Both the position numbers and the translations under genes were made by a program. 64,000 bases of DNA, taken from the NCBI GenBank assembly GCA_963764235.1, contig CAVXRO010000014.1, positions 434,001 through 498,000 of the forward strand. The letters are read 5' to 3'. The DNA comes from DATFVA01 sp963764235. GTDB taxonomy: Bacteria; Bacteroidota; Ignavibacteria; Ignavibacteriales; Ignavibacteriaceae. The notes beneath the pieces are model-generated. The model was not told the DNA's origin, made no database searches, and was given only the letters and a program-made list of their open reading frames with translations. This document shows positions 45,112 through 54,470 of the stretch, one piece after another; position 1 is the first letter of the stretch; each line of letters begins with the position of its first letter.

Positions 45112-46515
45112 TTAAATGTGTACCGATTCACCATATGCCTGTGCAGCTGCTTCCATGATTGATTCACTCAGTGTCGGATGCGCATGAACAGTTTTGATAA
45201 TCGATTCTGCCGTTGCCTCGAGAGATTTTGCAAGAGTCACCTCAGCTATCATCTCGGTTGCTTCCGAGCCGATTATATGAACCCCCAGGATCTCACCGTA
45301 CTTAGCATCAAAAATAAACTTTACAAAACCCTCACGTTCGCCAATGGCAAAAGCCTTTCCACTAGCCATAAAAGGAAACTTACCTATCTTAATATCATAC
45401 CCAGCTTCCTTTGCTTTATCTTCAGTAAGACCAACGCTCGCAACCTGGGGCTGACAATAAGTACAGCCCGGAATATTCTGATAGTTTATCTCGGGAGGAT
45501 TCAGACCTTTAATAGTCTCAATGCAGTGAATTCCCTCTGCGGAAGCTACGTGTGCAAGCCAGGGAGGACCGATAACATCGCCAATCGCATAGAGCCCCTG
45601 TACATTAGTACTGTAATTAGACTTATCTACCTTTATATGGTTCTTAAATAGTTCAACTCCGAGTCCTTCGAGTCCGAACCCTTCCACATTTCCGGTAACA
45701 CCGATAGCATTAAGAACTTTGTCTGCCTTGATTGTTTTCTTCTCACCTTTAACAGTGAAAGTTACCTCAACCTTTTTCCCTTTGACCTCAGCTTTTTCAA
45801 CGGTAGCTTTTGTGTAGATATCCATTCCTTTTTTCTTTAGACTTCTCTGAAGCGTCTGGGAAACTTCCTTATCTTCAACCGGAAGTATATTATCAAGCAT
45901 CTCAATAACTGTAACCTTCGAACCGAGGGCGTTGTAGAAATATGCAAACTCAATACCGATTGCTCCTGCTCCGATAACAACAAATTCTTCAGGCAGTTGT
46001 TCAAGCAGCATTGCTTCAGTACTTGTTATTATCATTTTGCGGTCGACCGGGATAGCGGGAACAGTACGCGGTCTTGCTCCTGTAGCGATTATGATTCGAT
46101 CGGCAGTTATTGAGTTCATCTGCTTTCCATCGGCATCAAAAATATCTATCTGCCTCTCGTTGGCAAACTTCCCATAGCCGCGTATCCTGTCAACCTTATA
46201 TTTCTTAACTAGCAATTCGACATTCGACGTTATCCGGTCGGAGATCTCACGACTTCTTTTAATTATTCTTGTAAAATCGAAGGATAGCTCTTTATATTTT
46301 ATTCCAAAGTCTTCGTTATGGTTCTTGAGCTGGTCGTAAATTTCAGCATTTTTGAGCAGTGATTTTGTGGGAATACAGCCCCAGTTGAGGCAGATTCCCC
46401 CCAATTTCTGAGGATCAATTACTACCGTTTTAAATCCGAGCTGACTGGCCCGTATAGCCGCAACGTAACCGCCGGGACCCCCTCCAAGAACTGCAATTTC
46501 ATAGTTTTTCGCCAT
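45112..46515 (-). CDS. lpdA: Dihydrolipoamide dehydrogenase
   Basis: E3 reoxidises the lipoyl arm and reduces NAD+. The redox disulfide is in GGICLNWGCIPTKSLL, the FAD site in IAVLGGGPGGYVAAIRA, the NAD site in FVVIGAGAIGIEFAYF, and the interface His-Glu pair in VHAHPTLSE. I prefer the ATG at 46515 (MAKNYEIAV, 467 residues); an in-frame ATG at 46533 would add six residues. It is the first gene of the lpd-lipB-E1-E2-lipA unit and has a good promoter and operator. Confidence 0.95.
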   Translation of the reverse strand: MAKNYEIAVLGGGPGGYVAAIRASQLGFKTVVIDPQKLGGICLNWGCIPTKSLLKNAEIYDQLKNHNEDFGIKYKELSFDFTRIIKRSREISDRITSNVELLVKKYKVDRIRGYGKFANERQIDIFDADGKQMNSITADRIIIATGARPRTVPAIPVDRKMIITSTEAMLLEQLPEEFVVIGAGAIGIEFAYFYNALGSKVTVIEMLDNILPVEDKEVSQTLQRSLKKKGMDIYTKATVEKAEVKGKKVEVTFTVKGEKKTIKADKVLNAIGVTGNVEGFGLEGLGVELFKNHIKVDKSNYSTNVQGLYAIGDVIGPPWLAHVASAEGIHCIETIKGLNPPEINYQNIPGCTYCQPQVASVGLTEDKAKEAGYDIKIGKFPFMASGKAFAIGEREGFVKFIFDAKYGEILGVHIIGSEATEMIAEVTLAKSLEATAESIIKTVHAHPTLSESIMEAAAQAYGESVHI

Positions 46516-46533
46516 AATCCGGCTGCCTAACAT

Positions 46534-46840
46534 TTGTTTAGTGGATGTCCAAATATAAAGAAGCCTCTACATAAATAAAAACATTATGGGTCATTTTCAG
46601 CTCAGTTTTAAATCAAATGTGACCCACGGGTCATTACCATAATGTAAAGTGAGATCAGATTATTCAAAACTGCTCATTCATAAGATATATCATCTTATCT
46701 AAATGAACAGAAAATATGTGGCACCTTCGGAGAGATAAACAAACCCAGGCATCTTCTGCGAAATAACAAAATCATTAACAGGCGATTGTAATATATATAC
46801 CGCGCTTGATGAATCAAATTGAAATTGGGGCAAAACTCAT
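46534..46840 (-). promoter_or_regulatory. Promoter and palindromic operator of the lipoate-dehydrogenase operon
   Basis: On the minus strand TATATTTG (46557-46550) fits the TAnnTTTG element, with TTTT 20 bases upstream at 46581-46578. Next to it lies a dense symmetric array: ACATTATGG (46581-46589) with its exact complement at 46637-46645, TGACCC (46620-46625) facing GGGTCA (46628-46633) across two bases, and a further GGGTCA at 46588-46593. This is the arrangement expected of a regulator site upstream of the -33 element. The left arm AAATGTGA also resembles half of a CRP/FNR-type site. The remaining 195 bases, toward the DUF1697 gene, hold one AT-rich hairpin near 46680-46710 and no gene. 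Confidence 0.6.
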
Positions 46841-47380
46841 CTAGACATTATATTTGTTGGAAAGTTTCTGAAGGGTTTTGATACCGCGAAAGGTGACCTG
46901 GATTTTGAGTTTCCGCTCAAAAACGTTACCGGAAAAGGTCGATTGACTCTGTCTTACTTTGCAAAGCCAGAAGACTTCGGTTTTCCGGGTATTAAAATCA
47001 TCGATATCTGTCTCGAGAGATTTTAAGATATTAAAGAATTCCTTGCTCATGGGTTTCTTTATAAATCCTATATTATTAGCAGAGGCCTCTTCATATTTTT
47101 GAGGAGAGAATGCTTTGTAATCAACAATCTTTGAAAGTTCTTCCGGGGTACGTATGAAGGTGGAAACTTTATATCCCAGTGATTTAAACAGACTCTTCTC
47201 TATTTCATTCTCAAGCTTCACCCTGTCCCTTTTTGTTGTGTCAAAGATGACATTGCCGCTGGCAATGAAGGTTTCGACATACTTATAACCCAATTGTTCA
47301 AACAGGTATTTAAGATGATCCATTTTAACGTTATGTCCCCCTACATTTATTGCTCTAAGAAAAGCGATGTATTTGTTCAA
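46841..47380 (-). CDS. DUF1697 family protein
   Basis: The protein has the family start KYIAFLRAINVGGHNVKMDH and the following FIASGNVIFDT. Function unknown. I favour a TTG start at 47380 (reading LNKYIAF), because AAAGGA lies six bases upstream and the family aligns from there; this gives 179 residues. An ATG at 47428 adds 16 residues with no counterpart in the family. It ends the acuC-side gene run. Confidence 0.82.
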   Translation of the reverse strand: MNKYIAFLRAINVGGHNVKMDHLKYLFEQLGYKYVETFIASGNVIFDTTKRDRVKLENEIEKSLFKSLGYKVSTFIRTPEELSKIVDYKAFSPQKYEEASANNIGFIKKPMSKEFFNILKSLETDIDDFNTRKTEVFWLCKVRQSQSTFSGNVFERKLKIQVTFRGIKTLQKLSNKYNV

Positions 47381-47503
47381 GAGAATTCCTTTAGGAAGTA
47401 TGATATTTATAAGTAAACTCCATTTCAATGGTTATTATAATAAAAAACTGGGAATGTTTTTCAGGGTAATTACAGGAATAAATAATTTAACAATACATCG
47501 GGA

Positions 47504-48637
47504 TCAAATCCAGTCAGGGGCTACAGCGTCCAGCAGTCTTCTTGCAGTCTCTTTATTATGTTTTTCTATTTCGGTTTTTCTCGGAATTGGATCAAAGGCA
47601 GGTAGAATATCGTCAAGGGTTTCCGGAATTTCTTTACCTGTTTTCTCACTCCATTTCTTTCTCCATCCTTCAGGAAGTTTTCCGGAAAATTCTTTCTCAA
47701 ACAGAGTAAGGTATAATATCGTCCATATCCTGAATACAGCAGTGATTGAATACCCTCCGCCAAGTGTTAACAAGACTCTTCTTTTACACTTTTCATCTGC
47801 CAACTCTATTACTCTCTTGTATATCTTGCGGTAATCCTGTGTAGTTAGAAGAAGATCTGCAAGGGGATCTGTGAAGTGAGCATCGGCCCCGGCTTGCACG
47901 ATAAGCGCATCCGGTTTAAACCAGCCGAGAGCAGGTTCAAGCACCTTATTCATCACTTCAATATAGGATTCTCCTTCGGTAAACGGTTCCAAGGGTATAT
48001 TAAGTTTAAGCGAGCGACCCATCCCCTTTCCCAGTTCATACAGCCAGCCGGTTCCGGGAAATAAATATTCTCCTGATTCATGGAAGGATATGGTCATAAC
48101 ATTCTCATCAGTATAAAATATTTCCTGCACACCGTCGCCATGGTGTACATCAAGATCAAGGTATGCAACATGCCATCCTTTCCTGGTCATTTCCCTTATT
48201 GCCAGGGCAATATCATTATAGATACAGAAACCGGATGCCAGTGATGTATGTGCATGATGAAATCCTCCTCCCATCTGAAGAACCTTATTTGTCTTTTCCT
48301 GCAATAGAAGTTTTGCCCCCAGAAGTGTCCCCCCTGCCTGAAGGCGCGCGGCCTCAGCCATTCCGGGAACTATTGGATTGTCAAGAGTACCCAGTCCATA
48401 CGATTCAGCATCAACGGAATTATCACCGGCACTGAGCCTTTCCACGTCATCCACATAATTCCGGTCATGTATTTCATAGAATTTCTCAACCGGAACAGGT
48501 TCCGGCCTTATTGCCTCTTTTAAAAGATTCAATTCATTCAGGAGGTCGAGTGTCAGCTGGATCCTGACAGGATCAAATGGATGCCCTTCACCGAGGTTGT
48601 ATTTACTGTAGGACGGATGATATATTATTTCACACAT
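47504..48637 (-). CDS. acuC: AcuC-type histone deacetylase-family protein
   Basis: AcuC-like enzymes remove acetyl groups from lysines, classically from acetyl-CoA synthetase (family knowledge). The 377-residue protein has the charge-relay histidines in GGGFHHAHTS, the zinc ligands in YLDLDVHHGDGVQEIF and QAGADAHFTDPLADL, and the catalytic-loop GGGYS. Its start overlaps the acuB stop by 13 bases. It is downstream of the acetyltransferase and acs, which supports a role in reactivating Acs. Confidence 0.93.
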   Translation of the reverse strand: MCEIIYHPSYSKYNLGEGHPFDPVRIQLTLDLLNELNLLKEAIRPEPVPVEKFYEIHDRNYVDDVERLSAGDNSVDAESYGLGTLDNPIVPGMAEAARLQAGGTLLGAKLLLQEKTNKVLQMGGGFHHAHTSLASGFCIYNDIALAIREMTRKGWHVAYLDLDVHHGDGVQEIFYTDENVMTISFHESGEYLFPGTGWLYELGKGMGRSLKLNIPLEPFTEGESYIEVMNKVLEPALGWFKPDALIVQAGADAHFTDPLADLLLTTQDYRKIYKRVIELADEKCKRRVLLTLGGGYSITAVFRIWTILYLTLFEKEFSGKLPEGWRKKWSEKTGKEIPETLDDILPAFDPIPRKTEIEKHNKETARRLLDAVAPDWI

Positions 48638-49254
48638 GCTATATGAACCGGCCAGATAACTTCAAATCCGGCATTGCAAAGAGCTTCTGCCAGCAATTTC
48701 ATTTCAATAGTACCAACACGGAGTACAAGTCGTATTTTATGATTTTTGTCAGGATATGTTAAGATCGAATGGATATTCACTTTTCTCTCTGCAATCAGGG
48801 CAGTAAGTCTTGCCAGTTCTCCTGATCTGTCCGGTAGTCTTACATCCAGCCGGCCCGAAGGCTGATGGACTCCTGTTAATAACAATAATGCATCCAGCAT
48901 ATCCATACCAGTCACAATACCTACGAGCTGACCATCTTCCTCTACCGGAAGGCAGCCGATCTTAAGTTCACGCATTGTACGTGTCGCTATTTCTATCGGA
49001 TCGGCAGGATGTGCAGTTTGTACCGGATGACTCATGATCTTTTCGACCGCGGAGTTTGTATCAAGAGGATATTTTGACAGTAGACTGGTTGCCAATCTTA
49101 AATCCCTGTCCGTTACTATTCCGGCAATCTTTCCCTTATCCACGACGGGAAGATGCCTGATGTTCTTCTCTTCCATAATTTTATATGCTTCCTTCAACTG
49201 TGTATCCGGCGGAATGGTGACAGGATCAGGATGCATAACTTCACGGATTAACAT
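48625..49254 (-). CDS. acuB: AcuB-type protein: CBS domain pair plus ACT-like domain
   Basis: The 209 residues hold two CBS domains (about 5-60, VMHPDPVTIPPDTQLKEAYK; about 75-130, IMSHPVQTAHPADPIEIATR). A C-terminal ACT-like domain follows (about 138-209, GRLDVRLPDRSGELARLTAL). CBS pairs bind adenine nucleotides and ACT domains bind small ligands, so it may report energy state to the acetylation switch. It follows the acetyltransferase gene by 22 bases. Confidence 0.9.
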   Translation of the reverse strand: MLIREVMHPDPVTIPPDTQLKEAYKIMEEKNIRHLPVVDKGKIAGIVTDRDLRLATSLLSKYPLDTNSAVEKIMSHPVQTAHPADPIEIATRTMRELKIGCLPVEEDGQLVGIVTGMDMLDALLLLTGVHQPSGRLDVRLPDRSGELARLTALIAERKVNIHSILTYPDKNHKIRLVLRVGTIEMKLLAEALCNAGFEVIWPVHIACVK

Positions 49255-49276
49255 TTTATTTCCTCGACATAAAAAT

Positions 49277-51694
49277 TTAGTATGATGGTCGTTCTGCGCC
49301 GCCCGACTTAATAATCAGTAAAACTTCACCGATAAGCAAGGGAGTGCTGACTGCGGCCGCTTTAGCCTCAAATTCCCAGAGCCATGGAATTTCCTCAATC
49401 ATCTGCGACAATCTTCCGATGAGCTCGCTAATGCCTCTCTTCTCAGGCAGATTCATTTCACTAAGTGTTTCTTCAAGGTCAATATCAGTAAGCGGAGTAA
49501 TACGGAGAACTGATTTTATATCAGAAACATTTACTTCGATCAGAGGCCCGAATAACGGATCAGGTTTTATACGTACACCTATAACCGGTGCACCCCAGGG
49601 CTGTGTAGCAGCTGATCCAATTCCGAAGTTTTTTAATAAAGCGGCTACTGTTTCCTTATCAACCTTCATCACAGCGTGCGGTTCAGGTATTTTCTTCAGC
49701 TCTTTCTGTACTAGAACCCGGGCTTCACCGGCATTTATATCCTTGAACCAGACAAGTTTCCCGGCCGGCTTTTGGCGGTATTCCACATAATTAACAATAC
49801 GGCCGAGAGCACTTACTGCCGATTCAGGAAAACGGAATGCAGGAAACTGGATGGGTGTATTCCCGTTACCGGATTCGTCTTCAATCGATATGGTACCTTC
49901 AGCTCCCATTATGCAGAGAAGAACTGTTTTTTGAATGCCTGTTTTCTCCTCAGCATACTTTACGCCTCTTCTTATCGCAGCTTCAATGGGTTTGGTTGAG
50001 CATTTTCCCACACAGGCAAATCCGACAAGAAGAGCATCAATTTCATCACTCGATAAAGCCTGCTTAACAGCTTCCTCGTATCTGTCCGGAGAGGTGAATG
50101 CGCCAAGATCAATTACACCGGGACCACTGACTTTAAGATAATTTATCTCACACGCATCAGCAAATAACGTGGCAACTCCCGATGAGTTTGCAATTATGCT
50201 TACGCGGTTTCCCTTCGGCAGGGGCTGATGAACCAGCACAACAGCGACATCGAAAAGATCCTGAAGTGTGGGGGCCAGGATAATTCCTGTCTGCTGAAAC
50301 AAAGCTTCCACCTCCCTTTCCCCTGCTCTTATGGTACCGCTTTTTAATTCGGTAGTTTTCCTGCCTGCAATGCTTTTACCGCTTTTAATACAAAGAATGG
50401 GCTTTTTATTTGTCATTCTCCTTGCAATTCTCACAAACTTGCGCGGGTTACCGAATGTTTCGAGATAGAGAATGGCCATTTTTGTGTTCGGATCCTCTTC
50501 CCAGTATTGAAGAAGATCATTACCTGAAACATCGGCACGGTTGCCGGCAGATACAAAAGTGGTAAAGCTGACGCCTTTTTCGAGAGCGTAATCCAGGATT
50601 ACAAGTCCTAATGCTGCAGAGTGTGAAAAGAATCCTGTATGTCCCGGAGGCATAATTGAAGGCGCCATACTGGCATTAAGTCTTACTTTCGGATCGGTGT
50701 TCATTACACCGAGACAACTGGGACCAAGGAGACGCACGCCGTGCGCCCTCACCAGTTCTGCAAGTTTCTTCTGACGTTCAAGTCCTTCAGCACCCGCATC
50801 TGCGAATCCAGCCGAAACAACAACCAGTCCTTTTGTTCCTGCCTTTATAGCTTCAAGCGCAACATCGTATACCTTTTCAGCATTCACAGCAATTACGGCA
50901 AGGTCGGCTTTCTCAGGTATTTCGCTTATAGACGAATAAGCCTTAATACCATTAACAGAATTCGAATACGGATTAACAGGATAGATTGTTCCAGTAAAGT
51001 GAGCAGAAAGAATATTCTTGAAAATAATATTACCAATAGATGAAGGATCTCTTGAAGCACCAATAACAGCGACAACCTGAGGTCGAAGAAGCGGGATAAG
51101 AGAATTCGCCACGGCAATTCTTTCACGGAGTCCTGTAATCTCCCACAATGCTGCAGCACTGCCCACTGGAAGCTCAATATGCACAGTATCCGAATTCCAG
51201 ACCTGATGCCGTTCAAAACCCGAACTCTTAAATACATTTATCATAGACTGATTATCAGGGAGAACTTCAGCCTCAAATTCGATAAATCCGTTTGCTGCAG
51301 CAAGTCCCGCCAGCCTTTCCAGCAACAGTGTACCAATACCTTTCCCCTGGTAATCATCCTCTATAAGCAAAGCAACCTCTGCAGTATGACTGTTCCCCCC
51401 AGAAATATAATTACCCAAGCCAACAACTTTAGAATCTTCGTCTTCACCATTAAGAGCAAGCAGACAACCGCTCGTCTTAAAGTCGCCGCTGCAGAGCTGT
51501 TTGATTACATCAGCCGACACCAGGGAGATAGCTGCCATGAAACGCATTCTCAGACTCTCACGGGAAACGCGAGTCATAAAGGATTCAACTTTAGGAATAT
51601 CGCTGAGATCTGCGGGTCTGAATAGTAATCCCTGTCCGTTTTTAAGTAAGACGTGTTCTTTGTAGGTGAGACCTTCTGGTATAATTCTGAACAT
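49277..51694 (-). CDS. GNAT acetyltransferase fused to an inactive acyl-CoA-synthetase (NDP-forming)-like region
   Basis: Residues 1-175 are a GNAT domain (acetyl-CoA loop in EDDYQGKGIGTLLLERLAGL). Then come a CoA-binding domain (VAVIGASRDPSSIGNIIFKN, from about 207) and two succinyl-CoA-ligase-like domains to about 640, and a reduced ATP-grasp remnant (658-800). This is the domain set of the PatZ/Pat lysine acetyltransferases but in reverse order, since PatZ has GNAT at the C-terminus. The phosphohistidine of true ADP-forming acetyl-CoA synthetases is missing (KSGTIRAGE near 450 in place of SHTGS). The ATP-grasp core with its HKxDVGGV motif appears deleted. It most likely acetylates Acs, whose gene is upstream. 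Confidence 0.88.
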   Translation of the reverse strand: MFRIIPEGLTYKEHVLLKNGQGLLFRPADLSDIPKVESFMTRVSRESLRMRFMAAISLVSADVIKQLCSGDFKTSGCLLALNGEDEDSKVVGLGNYISGGNSHTAEVALLIEDDYQGKGIGTLLLERLAGLAAANGFIEFEAEVLPDNQSMINVFKSSGFERHQVWNSDTVHIELPVGSAAALWEITGLRERIAVANSLIPLLRPQVVAVIGASRDPSSIGNIIFKNILSAHFTGTIYPVNPYSNSVNGIKAYSSISEIPEKADLAVIAVNAEKVYDVALEAIKAGTKGLVVVSAGFADAGAEGLERQKKLAELVRAHGVRLLGPSCLGVMNTDPKVRLNASMAPSIMPPGHTGFFSHSAALGLVILDYALEKGVSFTTFVSAGNRADVSGNDLLQYWEEDPNTKMAILYLETFGNPRKFVRIARRMTNKKPILCIKSGKSIAGRKTTELKSGTIRAGEREVEALFQQTGIILAPTLQDLFDVAVVLVHQPLPKGNRVSIIANSSGVATLFADACEINYLKVSGPGVIDLGAFTSPDRYEEAVKQALSSDEIDALLVGFACVGKCSTKPIEAAIRRGVKYAEEKTGIQKTVLLCIMGAEGTISIEDESGNGNTPIQFPAFRFPESAVSALGRIVNYVEYRQKPAGKLVWFKDINAGEARVLVQKELKKIPEPHAVMKVDKETVAALLKNFGIGSAATQPWGAPVIGVRIKPDPLFGPLIEVNVSDIKSVLRITPLTDIDLEETLSEMNLPEKRGISELIGRLSQMIEEIPWLWEFEAKAAAVSTPLLIGEVLLIIKSGGAERPSY

Positions 51695-51699
51695 TGGTT

Positions 51700-51730
51700 A
51701 TTATTTCCCATTATTAACCATGGGAATAAT
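51700..51730. promoter_or_regulatory. Imperfect palindrome before the acetyltransferase gene
   Basis: ATTATTTCCCAT (51700-51711) faces ATGGGAATAAT (51720-51730), pairing with one bulge, five bases upstream of the acetyltransferase ATG. It may be an operator or a leader hairpin. Confidence 0.4.
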
Positions 51731-51734
51731 ATAT

Positions 51735-51770
51735 AAAAAAAACGGAGGTTCCAAGTTAAGGAACCTCCGT
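51735..51770 (-). terminator. Rho-independent terminator after acs
   Basis: A perfect 11-bp stem (ACGGAGGTTCC 51742-51752 with its complement 51760-51770) and seven-base loop are followed on the minus strand by seven or more T. It lies ten bases past the acs stop and partly separates acs from the acetyltransferase gene. Confidence 0.92.
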
Positions 51771-51779
51771 ATAATTTTA

Positions 51780-53807
51780 TCACGACATATTCTTTATTTC
51801 TTCAACAACCTGGGGATTAGCCAGAGTTGTAATATCACCGGTGTCCTGCTTGTTTGCAATTGCCGAAAGAATACGGCGCATTATTTTGCCGGATCTGGTT
51901 TTGGGCATATCGGATACAATCCATACCTTACCTGGTTTTGCGATAGGTCCGATTTCGCTTGCAAGTGTAGCAGAGACCTTCTTCTCTATTTCAGCACTTG
52001 GCTTGATTCCCGGCTTTAATGAAACAAAAATATGAGGAATCTTTCCTTTAATGGGATCAGCAACGGGCACAACAGCAGCCTCACCGACTTCCTCGCACAT
52101 TAGTGCTGCGGATTCGAGTTCCTTTGTACCCAGACGATGTCCCGCAACATTGATTACATCATCGATTCTTCCCAGTATTCTGAAATAGCCGTCGGGGGCT
52201 TCAACAGCACCGTCACCTGCGAAGTATGGCCAGTCCTGCCACTTTTTACTTTCAGGATCCTTATTATATCTCTGATAATACTGTTTTACGAACCTGTCAT
52301 CATCACCCCAAATTGTAAGCATCCTGCCGGGCCATGGATTCTGTATGCAGATGTTGCCGGCTTTGCCGCTTCCCGCCGGAAGTGGTTTTCCTTCTTCATC
52401 AAAAATGATCGGGTAAATTCCCGGGACACCAGGACCTGTACTGCCGGGTTTCATACTATGAACACCGGGGATAGTGGAACACAGGAAACCGCCGGTTTCG
52501 GTCTGCCACCAAGTATCTACTATTGCAGCTTCTTTTTTTCCAACAGTATTATAGTACCATCTCCAGACTTCAGGTTCGATAGGCTCTCCTACCGTCGTCA
52601 TATGTTTAAAGTGGTAGTTATACTTTAAAGGTTCTTCAGGACCAACGCGGCGGAGTGCACGTATAGCTGTAGGAGAAGTATGAAATATATTAACATCAAG
52701 TTCCTCAGCAACACGCCACGGTCTTCCTGCATCAGGATGAGTAGGGACGCCTTCGAATATAACCGAAGATGCTGCCAGTGCAAGCGGTCCGTATATAATA
52801 TATGAATGACCGGTAATCCACCCGATATCAGCCATACACCAGTATACATCTTCAGGATGGATATCTTGAATGTACTTTGATGTTCCGGTTACATATGACA
52901 TATAACCGCCTATAGAATGCTGGGCGCCTTTAGGTTTACCCGTTGAGCCTGAGGTGTACATAATAAATAGTGTACCTTCTGAAGGAAGTTGTTCCGGTTC
53001 AACTTTCTGATGATAATATTTTTTTATAACATCATTAACCAGAAAGTCGCGTCCTTCTACCAAGGGTGTCTTTGCAGAATATTTACCCGGGTAACGTTCA
53101 AAGATAAGAACCTTCTCTAATTTCTGTCCTTCTTTCAATGCCTCATCATATGCAATGTCTGCTTTTTCTTTATGATCGATCAAGGTACCTGCCCTGTAAT
53201 AAGAATCAGCAGTGACAAGCACTTTACTCTTTGCATCCGCAACTCTTTCACCGCAAGCTTTTCCGGAAAAACCTGAGAACACCTGAGAGTGAATAGCGCC
53301 GATACGCGCACATGCCAGCATGGCAACAGCAATTTCAGGAATCATCGGCATATGAAGAGTAACTGTATCACCTGGTTTAACTCCACAGAAGTCCTTCAGT
53401 AGTGCGGCAAATTCATTAACCTTCACGTAGAGTTCCTGGAATGTTATATGCTGAATTGCTTCATCTTCGGGCTCGGGGACAAAATGAATGGCAGTTTTGT
53501 TTTTATATTTATCGAGATGCCTGTCTATACAATTATAAGAGGCATTGAGTTTCCCCCCGGTAAACCATTTAAAAAAAGGCGGGTTACTTGAATCGAGAAC
53601 TTTGTCGTAAGGTTTGTACCAATCGAGCATATCCGCATACTCTTTATAACAATCAGGAAAATTTTCCACTGCGAATCTATCAAGAATCTTTTCATCCTTC
53701 ACATTTGCCTGTTGAGTAAATTCTTTTTTCGGAGGAAAATAATCCTCTTCTTTCCAATGCACCGCAATCTGGGATTCGGATACTTCATCATTAGTGTTTT
53801 TTGACAT
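51780..53807 (-). CDS. acs: Acetyl-CoA synthetase (AMP-forming)
   Basis: Acs converts acetate, ATP and CoA to acetyl-CoA. The 675-residue length is normal. It has the adenylation P-loop MYTSGSTGKPKGAQHS (about 295), the WWQTETGG core motif, and the C-terminal hinge and lysine motif MPKTRSGKIMRRILSAIA (about 640). That lysine is the residue acetylated in regulated members of the family. Genes for uptake (satP, upstream by 24 bases) and for acetylation and deacetylation (downstream) flank it. Confidence 0.96.
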   Translation of the reverse strand: MSKNTNDEVSESQIAVHWKEEDYFPPKKEFTQQANVKDEKILDRFAVENFPDCYKEYADMLDWYKPYDKVLDSSNPPFFKWFTGGKLNASYNCIDRHLDKYKNKTAIHFVPEPEDEAIQHITFQELYVKVNEFAALLKDFCGVKPGDTVTLHMPMIPEIAVAMLACARIGAIHSQVFSGFSGKACGERVADAKSKVLVTADSYYRAGTLIDHKEKADIAYDEALKEGQKLEKVLIFERYPGKYSAKTPLVEGRDFLVNDVIKKYYHQKVEPEQLPSEGTLFIMYTSGSTGKPKGAQHSIGGYMSYVTGTSKYIQDIHPEDVYWCMADIGWITGHSYIIYGPLALAASSVIFEGVPTHPDAGRPWRVAEELDVNIFHTSPTAIRALRRVGPEEPLKYNYHFKHMTTVGEPIEPEVWRWYYNTVGKKEAAIVDTWWQTETGGFLCSTIPGVHSMKPGSTGPGVPGIYPIIFDEEGKPLPAGSGKAGNICIQNPWPGRMLTIWGDDDRFVKQYYQRYNKDPESKKWQDWPYFAGDGAVEAPDGYFRILGRIDDVINVAGHRLGTKELESAALMCEEVGEAAVVPVADPIKGKIPHIFVSLKPGIKPSAEIEKKVSATLASEIGPIAKPGKVWIVSDMPKTRSGKIMRRILSAIANKQDTGDITTLANPQVVEEIKNMS

Positions 53808-53831
53808 CAGTTTACTCCTGTAATTTATTTT

Positions 53832-54470
53832 TTATTTAACTCCTATTGGCAGTACTGATCTTCCGTAAGTTTCGTTCAGTACTTGTGCGAGGGCGAGGTA
53901 AACTGCTGAAAGACCGCAGAATATACCTTCCCAGCCTGCAAATGTTTTTATAGCTGCACTTCCTGTGGCATCACCGAGCGCCAGGAGCCAAAATAATACA
54001 AATAGAGTAAAAAATACAACCTGTAAAGCTTTGTTATGTTTTAATGTGGCAATCCACATAACAAAAGTGAACAAACCCCACATAAACAGGTAGGCAACCA
54101 TTCCCCCTGTTTCGGCTGCTGCAACACCGCCCCAGTTAGGCATTAAAATGAGATAAACAAGTGTAAGCCAGAATAATCCATAAGATGTAAAAGCAGTGGT
54201 ACCGAATGTATTGCCTTTTTTCCACTCCATCCAGCCTGCAAAAATCTGAGCTGCACCACCATAGAATATTCCCATTGCAAGGATCATACTGCTCAGACCG
54301 AAGAATCCGGCATTGTGAAGATTGAGCAGCACTGTCGTCATACCGAATCCGAGCAGACCGAGCGGGGCAGGGTTGGCAGTAGTATCGGCAATGTGGGTTG
54401 TAGCTGAAGTCAGATCTTCCAGTACGGCAGATTTTGAAGCGGTTTCAGCAACGTGAGTAGTCTCTGACAT
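53832..54470 (-). CDS. satP: Acetate uptake transporter, GPR1/FUN34/YaaH (SatP) family
   Basis: The 212-residue membrane protein has six predicted helices and the family signature NPAPLGLLGFGMTTVLLNLH near residue 32. SatP proteins move acetate or succinate with protons. The first 30 residues are a Thr/Ala/Glu-rich soluble segment with a repeated THVAET/THIADT unit. The ribosome-binding site is excellent (AAGGAGGT, five bases before the ATG). It heads the acetate unit; I could not name its promoter. Confidence 0.93.
   Translation of the reverse strand: MSETTHVAETASKSAVLEDLTSATTHIADTTANPAPLGLLGFGMTTVLLNLHNAGFFGLSSMILAMGIFYGGAAQIFAGWMEWKKGNTFGTTAFTSYGLFWLTLVYLILMPNWGGVAAAETGGMVAYLFMWGLFTFVMWIATLKHNKALQVVFFTLFVLFWLLALGDATGSAAIKTFAGWEGIFCGLSAVYLALAQVLNETYGRSVLPIGVK

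Noticed and set aside
46588..46645. Classical CRP site upstream of lpd
   Set aside because: Only the left half matches well; the inner palindrome TGACCC-AC-GGGTCA explains the symmetry better.
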